Assembly (NCBI RefSeq): GCF_004210375.1
Contig: NC_134834.1
Location: 10,091,857 to 10,155,856, forward strand
Origin: Tachypleus tridentatus
Taxonomy: Eukaryota; Arthropoda; Merostomata; Xiphosura; Limulidae
Direction of reading: 5' to 3'
Length of the DNA: 64,000 nucleotides
Made by a program: the position numbers and the translations under genes. Below are positions 25,314 through 35,400 of the stretch, one piece after another. The first letter of the stretch is position 1. Every line of letters begins with the position of its first letter. Under the pieces are notes generated by a model, which had not been told where the DNA came from, searched no databases, and saw only the letters and a list, made by a program, of their open reading frames with translations.

Positions 25314-26950
25314 GGAAACAGCATCAATGTCTTTCTGACGTTTCCTGAAAACCGATGGTTCAATTTTGACGAGGTATATAACAGAGATCGCATTTCACTT
25401 ACTACAAATAATGAATATTAGACCAATAATACATTATGAGATGAGATGATCGTAAAAATGGGAGTGATTGTAAACTCTGATGCATATTTTGTTTTGTGAG
25501 AGTTGGTTAAAATAATTAATTCCAAAATATTAGTATAGATACCATTTATATAACTTCTGTCTTGGAAGAACATGTACATAAAACACAATACATAAAAAAC
25601 GGTAATATTGGCTCAAACAAATGGTATTAGAGTCAATAGTATTTGCAGATCCTTAGAAATAATAAAGTTTAAAATGGTCACGAATTATTAACTAGAAACA
25701 AAGGTCTTTCGAAAATCTGCATAAATATAATATTTTTGTCTTCACACTTCGTTCCTGAAGATGACGTTGTAAACCTCGAAACATGTAAAGTTCGTATTTT
25801 ATAAACGGGTTTAACTATGTATCAGTTTTAACGTTGTCTGTTGTTTATTTATTACATATTTATATATGTGTATGTACGTGTGTATGTGGGTGTAATTTAA
25901 GGGATGCGAAACATACTTTACCCCCTCATCTTACTCCCCTACACGCCTTAGTAATAAAATTCGTTTGTTTTTCGTAACGTAGGTATTTGATTGGTATTGA
26001 CTTTTCATAGGCTGGGAGTAAGTGTTGCTGTTATCGTAGAAATAAAGGCTGTGACTTGTTGGTAATATTATTTTTTCTTATTCATTTGTTCATATTAATA
26101 TAAATTTTTGTGAGTATTTTATGACTGTTATCATTATTCTTAATAGTTCACTACCTAGGCAAAAAAGATTGTCAACTATGGGTTGATGTGTGAGCTTAAG
26201 GTACTCTATGGCTATCACAAAGAGCAATTAATCTCTTTAGGTAATTAATGTTGCGTAAACAAACATTATTTTATCGGAACTGAATATTGTTTAAAGTCAC
26301 ATCTTTTTTTAATTCACGTTCTTTATTATATACAAAAGTTGTTAAATATATTTGAAATGACGTAATTAGTACTGTTAGAATAGATGTGATAAGCTATTAA
26401 GCCTAACTGTTAATTAGGCCAACGTACCTCTACCACTTGTAGAAGTAATCATTGTGGAGACAATAGAACTACAAAATATGAAACATTTTTTAAAGTGTAA
26501 ACCTACAATGGTACGTGTAAGTAAGTTTTGTAATTTATTTGATGAGGACTACCCAAAAGTGTTTCAGAGTTTGTAATTCGTTTAAACCTTCGCATAAAAA
26601 AAAACGACATATTTCTTTGAAAGTGTCTTTCAAACAGCGCTGTATTGTAGTATACATGTGCCACCTAAGTTTTATATGAAACTTAAGCCTAATCAATAGC
26701 CTTTTCATTACTTTACTGAATTTAGGCCTAAAAGATACCTTCAACGCCAATTTCATATTTGAACTATAATTGTCCATAATATTTATTATCGAATAATAAC
26801 TTAGACAATAACTTATGCACGTTTCAGTTTCTAATATTCCTTACTGAAAATTAAGTTCGTTATTAATTTGCAATAATAACATTTTATCATCACTGTGTTG
26901 AAAGACAGGATTTTTTCTCATATTCTTTATGTGTCTAGTTTGTGTTAGAA
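25314..26950. other. AT-rich intergenic DNA
   Basis: No supported gene. Near 25745-25795 lies cctgaagatgacgttgtaaa...cctcgaaacatg, possibly the end of an old repeat also seen near 12565-12635. A (TG)n-like tract is present near 25860-25890. Confidence 0.4.
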
Positions 26951-27038
26951 AAAAAGCCAAACTGGGCTCTGTCCACTGCCGGGAATCGAACATCGGATTT
27001 TAGTGTTGTAAGTACGTAAACGTACCGTGGTCCAACCA
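26951..27038 (-). mobile_element. SINE family B fragment
   Basis: ctgggctctgtccactgccg, ggaatcgaacatcggatttt, agtgttgtaagtacgtaaac: a diverged B copy without tail. Confidence 0.5.
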
Positions 27039-27040
27039 GG

Positions 27041-27160
27041 TGTGTGTTTGTGTATTTATAGCAAAGTCACATTGGGTTATTTGCTATCTCCAACGAGCGG
27101 AATCGAACCCCGGAATTTATCATTATAAATCAGAATACTTCCAGCTGGCCCCACCAGAGG
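27041..27160 (-). mobile_element. SINE family B copy, diverged, next to another fragment
   Basis: gcaaagtcacattgggttat, caacgagcggaatcgaaccc and ccggaatttatcattataaa follow the B layout, ending ggccccaccagagg. Confidence 0.5.
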
Positions 27161-27771
27161 ATTTATGTTTAGTGTAACTGGTAAAACTTCAAGACTAAAA
27201 TTTAAAATGACTAGGAAGAAATATATCCCTGTATTTTATTTCTTATGTATTTTATAGTTTTTAAGATATGTCTTTATTGGTATTATATACATATGCAAAA
27301 GAGAAAAAAGTCAGACATTTGGTGTGTTTTATATAAAAAATATTATAAGTAATATAAGAATTAACCTTTCAAATATTTATACACTGTGAAAGTAATGCTA
27401 CCTACATAGGCTTGTTTTTAATTATATTATAATTAAACAATTATATAACAATTATATTAATATATAATATAATTATTAATATATATTAATAATATATGTA
27501 ACAATTATATTAAATGTTGTTTGTTAAATGTTCTCTCATTATTTGAGAATTTCGTTTTTTCATGCTAATATACAAAATTTATAATACAAAATCTTGGTTT
27601 GTACAACTTGCAAAAATAAACTGGTTAGTTTTCTTTTTTTTCCCTAATCAGGTTTAAACTGGTATAATTCAAATAAATTTTTTATCATAACTTTTCAGGT
27701 GTAGAACTAGAAAGCAAAACTAAAAGTGATATTTTTTTTTTGGATGTTGTTATTTTTTTTAACAAGTTCAG
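27161..27771. other. AT-rich DNA upstream of HEI10
   Basis: Very AT-rich, with inverted AATATATTA-type stretches near 27420-27510. A pyrimidine tract and AG at 27770-27771 (ttttttttaacaagttcag) could be the acceptor of HEI10 coding exon 1. If so, a 5' UTR exon lies upstream; I could not identify it or a promoter. Confidence 0.35.
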
Positions 27772-27782
27772 TAAGACAGAAG

Positions 27783-27845
27783 ATGGACAGTGAGTTGATA
27801 TGTAATTTCAAGAAATGTAGGAAGAAACTTTCATCGCTTGCGTGG
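27783..27845 (+). CDS. CCNB1IP1: HEI10 coding exon 1 (RING start)
   Basis: ATG at 27783 gives 21 codons, MDSELICNFKKCRKKLSSLA plus W, up to a good GTATGT donor at 27846. C7 and C12 form the C-x4-C pair that opens the HEI10 RING (human CNYRKC), and the KL..AW ending also matches. The exon ends in phase 0. Upstream pyrimidine/AG sequence at 27771 suggests that a non-coding exon precedes it. Confidence 0.85.
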
Positions 27846-28331
27846 GTATGTTGCAACAATAACCAAATAATATAGTTACATTTGGTCTGCAGTTAGAAGA
27901 ATTGTAACCTTATTTCTAAAGTATTTATGGTTTGAACATTTTAAAATCCGTTTTACCTGTGACTAATCAAGATGTTCCATCAAAAAACAATTACGATAGC
28001 TATAACTGAAATTATTAAAATCGTTGAATTATTTGAAACAGCATTATATATAATTAATTAGCATTATAATTAATTAACATCATAATTAAATACATTATAG
28101 TTAATTAACATTATAATTAATTACATTATAATTAACCAAATTGTTTTAATTTTTCAGGTGACTTCCTGTTCTCATATCCTTTTTAATTTTTACATTTATA
28201 ATTTTTGTCTAAAGTTATTAAGTTTTGGTCATTAAAACAGTCTTTAGTACACAAAATAGAAGTTATTCGTAGTTTATTAAATAAAATTGGAATATTTCTT
28301 AAGTGCGTAAGAAGACACACACACACATATA

Positions 28332-29912
28332 CACTGCTGCCAAAATCTTAAGGCCAATGAACATAAAGAAAAAATATGCATTTTGCGTTGTTAGACTCAA
28401 CCACTTATTTGAGTAGAGCTTCAAAAGATGAAAATAAGAAAAGGGAAAATAAAAATAAAAAACTTTTTAACATTTAATAGGGAAAATGCGATCACTGTGA
28501 AATTAGCCTAAATATTAGATGGTCAAAAGTTTAGACCATACCAAAAAGAAGTCCTAAACAGGGTAGGAAATGCCCAACAAGAGGTCTCAGTAGTGAGTTG
28601 AACGAATGTCATTGCGAATAACTTCAACCATTCGCTTTGGCATGGTCGATATAAGTGTTTTCAGAAGGCTGGCTGGAATGTTATTCCAAGTGGTGAAGAT
28701 GGCTTCACGATGATCATGCACTGTTTGGAACTGACGTCCATTTCTATAGACTTCCCTTGCCATCCACCCCCAAACATTTTCAATGGGGTTCAGTTCGGAC
28801 GAATACGCTGAATGGTCCAAAAGAATCACGTTATTCGCCATGAAAAATTCCTTTGCCTGCGGGCATTGTGGATTGCAGCGTTATCCTGATGAAAGGTCCA
28901 GTCATTTTCACACAAGCGAGGGCCTTCAGTCAATAAGGATGTTCTCTCCAACATGCCAATGTAGCCAGCTGCTGTTTGACGCCCCTGTATAACCTGAAGT
29001 TCCATTGTTCTATGGAAAAAGAAAGCACCCCAAATCGCGATGGAACCTCCTCCACTGTGTCGTGTAGAAAATGTCATGGGTAGGATATCCTTATCGTGCC
29101 AGTAACGTTGGAAGCCATCTGGTCCATCCAGGTTAATTTTTTTCTCATCAGAGAACAAAACCTTCGTCCACTTTTTTCGTCCCATTTTTGGTGCTTCTTA
29201 ACAAAGTTTAACCGAGCTGTTTCGTGGTGCGGAAGGAGACGTGGCCTTTGAATACGTTTACGGTTTTAAAAGCCTTTTTTTCGCATGTGCCGTTTTATTG
29301 TTCTTTAGCTGCATTCTGCGTCCGTAAGGGTCTTAATCTGGTTCGACGATCGCCTGGTGTCTTGCCGGACAACCCGTCGAATCCTCCTGCTCAACGCCGG
29401 CGAAATTTTCTTGGACCGACCACTTGAAATTCTCGTTCCGTATCCTTCAGGATCTTTTAAGAAATTTGCAACAGCAGTTTTACTACGTTCAATCTCACCA
29501 GTGATGACACGTTGAGAGAGACCTTGTTTTTACAGCTCGACAATTCTGCCACGTTCAAACTCTGTCAACTTTTCAGCCTTTGCCATGTTTTTACCCAATG
29601 TAACACAGGAGATGTCAGTGGGATATGTTGACAACGCTAATGCTTGAACACAAATGACTAAATTTCGTTACGTGTTCACCGATTAACGCTTTGTGTCAGT
29701 ATGGTCTTAAACTTTTGACCAGCTAGTATTTAGGCTAATTTCACAGTGTTCACATTTTTACTATTAAATACTAAAAAGGTTTTTTATTTTTATTTTTTCC
29801 TTTTCTTATTTTCATCTTTTGAAGCTCTACTCAAATAAGTGGTTGAGTCGAACAACGCAAAATGCAAATTATTTTTTTATGTTCATTGGCTTTAAGGTTT
29901 TGGCTAGCAGTG
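28332..29912 (-). mobile_element. Tc1-like transposon with long terminal inverted repeats
   Basis: The ends cactgctgccaaaatcttaa (left) and, on the minus strand, cactgctagccaaaacctta (right) begin inverted repeats of about 215 bp that stay highly similar down to aaaagtttagaccatac. TA lies immediately outside both ends (28330-28331, 29913-29914), as expected for Tc1/mariner. The element is 1581 bp and carries one broken transposase on the minus strand. It sits in HEI10 intron 1, opposite to the gene. Confidence 0.93.
28587..29586 (-). pseudogene. Broken Tc1-like transposase
   Basis: Minus strand from ATG at 29586. The N-terminal helix-turn-helix part (MAKAEKLTEFERGRIVEL) is followed by in-frame stops after RIVEL, after the DAECS stretch and after KKGF. 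The DDE core is readable: [15 protein letters not shown] (first D), [12 protein letters not shown] (second D), then a one-base loss near 28855 and, in the next frame, [19 protein letters not shown] and ELNPIENVWGWMAREV (E). With the frame restored, the second D and the E are 34 residues apart (DD34E). It ends at RSTHY stop, 28587. Inactive. Confidence 0.9.
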
Positions 29913-30284
29913 TATGTATTGAATTGGGCAGTATTCATATGCTTCAGACACTAGTTAAATTCCCTACTTTCCTTGATTAGAACTGAAATTTTACTAAATC
30001 ATAGGAAAAACTGAAGTTTCATAAGTGTTGTTCTCTCTGTCAAGGGATCTCAGAAATTTCCTATAGCAATTGAACGTCGTTTCTCTGTGTTGAGAAACTG
30101 ATAGGAACACAAAATCAATAAGGAAAATGGTGGTGTTGTAGATTTAGTTAGAATAATAATGTGACATGTGCATCTTAGAGTGTGTATTTTGATCTTAAGT
30201 GTTTTTTTTATCATAGCTTCCCAGTTTTTGTATTGTTTATGACATCATTTTCTCTGGTTTTGATTCTCACGATTCCTACTTATT

Positions 30285-30545
30285 GGCCTGACATGGCCAG
30301 GCAGTTAAGGCACTCAACTCGTAATCTGAGGGTCGCGGGTTCGAGTCCCTGTCACACCAAACATTCTCGCCCTTTCAGCCGTGGGGGTGTATTAATGTGA
30401 CGGTCAATCGCACTATTCGTTGGTAAAAGAGTAACCCAAGAGTTGGCGGTGAGTGGTGATGACTAGTTGTCTTACTGTACTAAATTAGGGTCGGCTAGCG
30501 CAGATAGCTCTCGTGTATCTTTGCGCGAAATTCTAACCAAACCAA
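30285..30545 (+). mobile_element. tRNA-derived SINE, family A, in HEI10 intron 1
   Basis: The best-preserved head in the window: ggcctgacatggccaggcag, ttaaggcactcaactcgtaa, tctgagggtcgcgggttcga, gtccctgtcacaccaaacat. A and B boxes are intact. The body ends in tttgcgcgaaattctaacca. Orientation is the same as the host gene. Confidence 0.88.
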
Positions 30546-30960
30546 ACACTACTTATTTCTCCACTTAAAATTGCGAGGGTGTTAAAACTGGGTCTCTGTG
30601 TGTGTGTTTCCACGCACGTATCTTGAAATCTAATAGATCCAATATTTCATTTACCAGTAATAGATAGGTTAAATAATTATGTTGAGGGTTTGTTTGTTGA
30701 TAACGGCAAATTGCGAGACAACAGGCTATCTGTGCTGTCTTCAGGTTTACCTCTGAGTTACAGTGCCACAAGGGGAACTATAGAAACGAAATTGCAGCGT
30801 AATGTATTGAACCCATTGGGGTGTCAAAGTAAAAAACACAAACAGGTGGTCCAAGAACAATGTTTTAGAACCATTTATATAAAGATCCACCTTATGTTTA
30901 TTTTGTTGAAGGTTTTAAACTTAGAATAGGGTATAAAGAAAAGTGTTAAAACTATGAAAG

Positions 30961-31046
30961 TCTTTACCTTACTATTTGCATTGTACATATCTTTTGTAAT
31001 GAAGATGGTACTAGGGAATTTGAAAAGGCATTTGTTTGCCCAGCTT
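30961..31046 (+). CDS. CCNB1IP1: HEI10 coding exon 2 (RING core), 5' end uncertain
   Basis: The end is clear: HIFCNEDGTREFEKAFVCPA plus the first base of the next Cys codon, then a perfect GTAAGT donor at 31047. This matches human HIFC...CPAC. The start is unclear. The only AG close upstream ends at 30960, but reading from there in the phase left by exon 1 gives ...YYLHCTY and then a stop, out of frame with HIFC. Two extra bases in TGTACAT (for example TGTACACAT) would give C-T-H-I-F-C, the canonical C-x-H-x2-C, and would also make the whole coding length divisible by three. Sequence error or lesion is my inference. The acceptor context (gaaag) is weak. Confidence 0.65.
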
Positions 31047-31288
31047 GTAAGTATAATTTGTTAATTTTGTATTTTAAATGTATAGAAATACGTATGTGTG
31101 AGCAAGAACTGTGATGTTACGAAGTTTGTATTCAACATGGTTAGAATGATTTGTTTTGTGAAGTCTATCGGTCAATCCAGTTTAACCAGATTTTTTTAAC
31201 AACTTAATGAGGATTAAGTCAAAATTAATATTTTCTGCAGCTATTTTGTGACAGAACAACCACTTTTATGGCATTTTTGTCTCACTAG

Positions 31289-31359
31289 GTGACTCTGTGT
31301 TACAAGAGAAGTTTGATATTATAAGAGTCGACATGAATCCAACAGAGCAGTACAAGTCG
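31289..31359 (+). CDS. CCNB1IP1: HEI10 coding exon 3
   Basis: Follows ...ctcactag. GT completes the split Cys codon of CPAC, then DSVLQEKFDIIRVDMNPTEQ and YKS, ending at a GTAAGC donor (31360). It aligns with human STLSGKLDIVRTELSPSEEYK. Ends in phase 0. Confidence 0.85.
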
Positions 31360-31587
31360 GTAAGCTTCGTTAAGGATAAACAGTTCTATCGAATGTCTTA
31401 TACGTGTTTAAATGATTGAAAACTGGGACTTCTGAAACGTACAACTGAAAATGTGCTACTTAATATCCGAGTTGTTTTTTTCCTCATAAATGAAGTTATA
31501 AATATTTAAGTTAGCAGATTTGTTTTGAATATGTGATGGTAAAGTTATAAAGTGAGCATATGATAACAGACTGTTACATTTTCACAG

Positions 31588-31662
31588 ATGGTGTTGGTAG
31601 GGCAGAAACCAGAAGTTATTCATGAAATTTGTACCAGGGCTATTTCTTTTTGGAATTATCAG
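31588..31662 (+). CDS. CCNB1IP1: HEI10 coding exon 4
   Basis: After ttttcacag, 25 codons starting MVLVGQKPEVIHEICTRAIS and ending FWNYQ before a GTACAT donor (31663). This is the most conserved HEI10 block (human MVLAGLRPE...FWTYQ). Both ends are phase 0, so skipping the exon would keep the frame. Confidence 0.88.
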
Positions 31663-31791
31663 GTACATTTATTTATATTTGAAGAGACGTAGTTGGTTTT
31701 GTCAATACAGTTTGTGGGTGTTTATACAACAGAAACATGTAAGAAAACTACGTTTACCATACGTTGATGGTAACAGTAACAACATAAAGTA

Positions 31792-32297
31792 CAGCGGAGC
31801 GCCGTTAAGCCGCGGTATTTGAGGGGTCAACCTACTAAACCGCGGATTAAATCTTTGTGACTGAAAAGCCGAAGTCGCCAACACCTCCGCCGAGGAGCCT
31901 CATCCGGGCCATTGCGTGATCATTATATCGGGTTATCAAATTAAAAATAATACTTTAATTATTGATCACTTTTTTCACGGATTTACCGCGGATTAACTTT
32001 GTATGGAGAGTTGTGATTCGGTAACAATGGCGGACTCCATAAATCTGACATAGAGAGCGGATAAGGTAGATCAACGGTCGATTTCTATTGTAATATATTT
32101 TATTTATTTCCCAAATTAAAGCAAATCCTTTTGAAACATCCCCTTGAAGTTATAAAGCCAGGATTAAATTCGTAAGCCGCGTTTTTACACGTTCTTAAAT
32201 TAGCGGTGAACCGCGATAATCCTCGCTCACAAGACTTGCTACAGCGGCTTCAGCGATTTCGCGTTTTACTGGTCCGCGGCTTAATGGCGCTCCACTT
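31792..32297. mobile_element. GC-rich non-autonomous element with terminal inverted repeats
   Basis: The left end agcggagcgccgttaagccg cgg (31792-31814) is inverted at the right end as agtggagcgccattaagccg cgg (rc of 32274-32297), 21 of 23 identical. The interior (about 460 bp) has further ccgcggatta motifs and no ORF. Its GC-rich ends stand out from the AT-rich surroundings. The superfamily is not recognised and no clean target-site duplication was seen. Confidence 0.75.
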
Positions 32298-32454
32298 CAG
32301 TTATATAAATACAGGTTATCAAACTCTTTGAAAAATACAAAACACAAATTAATTGTACCAAAATCAGATAAATTTCAATAGGTATATCTTCTAAAACCCT
32401 GTGGTGAAAGCATCTAACAAAGAAGATATTGAGGTATCTCATGTCATCAGCACG

Positions 32455-35400
32455 TTAAATTATAAACCAGGAAAGGTTAAGAAAACACTACAAAATGGAA
32501 GGTTGAATTATAAACTAGGAAAGGATAAGAAAAAAGAATACAAAATGGTAGGTTGAATTATAAACTAGGAAAGGATAAGAAAAAAGAATACAAAATGGTA
32601 GGTTGAATTATAAACTAGGAAAGGATAAGAAAAAAGAATACAAAATGGTAGGTTGAATTATAAACTAGGAAAGGATAAGAAAAAAAGAATACAAAATGGT
32701 AGGTTGAATTATAAACTAGGAAAGGATAAGAAAAAAAGAATACAAAATGGTAGGTTGAATTATAAACTAGGAAAGGATAAGAAAAAAGAATACAAAATGG
32801 AAGGTTGAATTATAAACTAGGAAAGGATAAGAAAAAAGAATACAAAATGGAAGGTTGAATTATAAACTAGGAAAGGGTAAGAAAAAAGAATACAAAATGG
32901 AAGGTTGAATTATAAACTAGGAAAGGGTAAGAAAAAAAAGAATACAAAATGGAAGGTTGAATTATAAACTAGGAAAGGGTAAGAAAAAAGAATACAAAAT
33001 GGAAGGTTGAATTATAAACTAGGAAAGCGTTAGAAAAAAGAATACAAAATGGAAGGTTGAATTATAAACTGGGAAAGGGTTAGAAAAAAGAATACAAACT
33101 GGGAAAGCTTTAGAAAAAATAATACAAAATGGAAGGTTGAATTATAAACTGGGAAAGGGTAAGAAAAAAGAATACAAAATGGAAAGTTGAATTATAAACT
33201 AGGAAAGAGTGAAAAAAAAAGAATACAAAATGGAAAGTTGAATTATAAACTAGGAAAGAGTGAAAAAAAAATAATACAAAATGGAAAGTTGAATTATAAA
33301 CTAGGAAAGAGTGAAAAAAAAAAAATACAAAATGGAAGGTTGAATTATAAACTAGGAAAGAGTGAAAAAAAAAAATACAAAATGGAAGGTTGAATTATAA
33401 ACTAGGAAAAGAGTGAAAAAAATACAAAATGGAAAGTTGAATTATAAACTAGGAAAGAGTGAAAAAAAAGAATACAAAATGGAAAGTTGAATTATAAACT
33501 AGGAAAGAGTGAAAAAAGAATACAAAATGGAAAATTGAATTATAAACTGGAAAGAGTGAAAAAAAAACAAAATGGAAAGTTGAATTATAAACTAGGAAAG
33601 AGTGAAAAAAAAATACAAAATGGAAAGTTGAATTATAAACTAGGAAGAGTGAAAAAAAAGAATACAAAATGGAAGGTTGAATTATAAACTAGGAAAGAGT
33701 AAAAAAAAAGAATAAAAATGGAAAGTTGAATTATAAACTAGGAAAGAGTGAAAAAAAAAAATACAAAATGGAAAGTTGAATTATAAACTAGGAAAGAGTG
33801 AAAAAAAAAGAATACAAAATGGAAAGTTGAATTATAAACTAGGAAAGAGTGAAAAAAAAAGAATACAAAATGGAAAGTTGAATTATAAACTAGGAAAGAG
33901 TGAAAAAAAAAATACAAAATGGAAGGTTGAATTATAAACTAGGAAAGAGTGAAAAAAAAAAGAATACAAAATGGAAGGTTGAATTATAAACTAGGAAAAG
34001 AGTGAAAAAAAAAAATACAAAATGGTAGGTTGAATTATAAACTAGGAAAGAGTGAAAAAAAAAAGAATACAAAATGGAAAGTTGAATTATAAACTAGGAA
34101 AGAGTGAAAAAAAAGAATACAAAATGGAAAGTTGAATTATAAACTAGGAAAGAGTGAAAAAAAGAATACAAAATGGAAGGTTGAATTATAAACTAGGAAA
34201 GAGTTAAAAAAAAAAAGAATACAAAATGGAAAGTTGAATTATAAACTAGGAAAGAGTGAAAAAAAAAGAATACAAAATGGAAAGTTGAATTATAAACTAG
34301 GAAAGAGTAAAAAAAAAGAATACAAAATGGAAAGTTGAATTATAAACTAGGAAAGAGTGAAAAAAAAGAATACAAAATGGAAAGTTGAATTATAAACTAG
34401 GAAAAGAGTAAAAAAAGAATACAAAATGGAAGGTTGAATTATAAACTAGGAAAGGGTTAAGAAAAAAAAAAATACAAAATGGAAGGTTGAATTATAAACT
34501 AGGAAAGGGTAAGAAAAAAATACAAAATGGAAGGTTGAATTATAAACTAGGAAAGGGTTAAAGAATAAAATGGAAAGTTGAATTATAAACTAGGAAAAGA
34601 GTAAAAAAAAAATAAAAATGGAAGGTTGAATTATAAACTAGGAAAGAGTGAAAAAAAGAATACAAAATGGAAAGTTGAATTATAAACTAGGAAAGAGTGA
34701 AAAAAAAAGAATACAAAATGGAAAGTTGAATTATAAACTAGGAAAGAGTTAGAAAAAATCAGGAAGGTTGAATTAATACAAAATGGAAAAATTATAAACT
34801 AGGAAAGAGTGAAAAAAAAAGAATACAAAATGGAAAGTTGAATTATAAACTAGGAAAGAGTGAAAAAAAAGAATACAAAATGGAAAGTTGAATTATAAAC
34901 TAGGAAAGAGTGAAAAAAAATACAAAATGGAAAGTTGAATTATAAACTAGGAAAGAGTGAAAAAAAAAAGAATACAAAATGGAAGGTTGAATTATAAACT
35001 AGGAAAGAGTGAAAAAAAATACAAAATGGAAAGTTGAATTATAAACTAGGAAAGAGTGAAAAAAAAAAAAATACAAAATGGAAAGTTGAATTATAAACTA
35101 GGAAAGAGTGAAAAAAAAAATACAAAATGGAAAGTTGAATTATAAACTAGGAAAGAGTGAAAAAAAGAATACAAAATGGAAAGTTGAATTATAAACTAGG
35201 AAAGAGTGAAAAAAAAAATACAAAATGGAAGGTTGAATTATAAACTAGGAAAGAGTGAAAAAAAAAATGAATACAAAATGGAAAGGTTGAATTATAAACT
35301 AGGAAAGAGTGAAAAAAAAAAAGAATACAAAATGGAAGGTTGAATTATAAACTAGGAAAGGGTTAGAAAAAAAAAGAATACAAAATGGAAAGGTTGAATT

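Larger units (their letters stand above)
27846..30960 (+). other. HEI10 intron 1
   Basis: About 3.1 kb with AT-rich tandem stretches of cattataattaatta near 28040-28135, a full Tc1-like element (28332-29912) and a family A SINE (30285-30545). The region 29913-30284 and the remainder show nothing else. Confidence 0.7.

Noticed and set aside
25745-25795. Named retroelement end (gaagatgacg...cgaaacatg)
   Set aside because: The motif resembles one near 12565-12635, but I cannot assign a family from so short a match.
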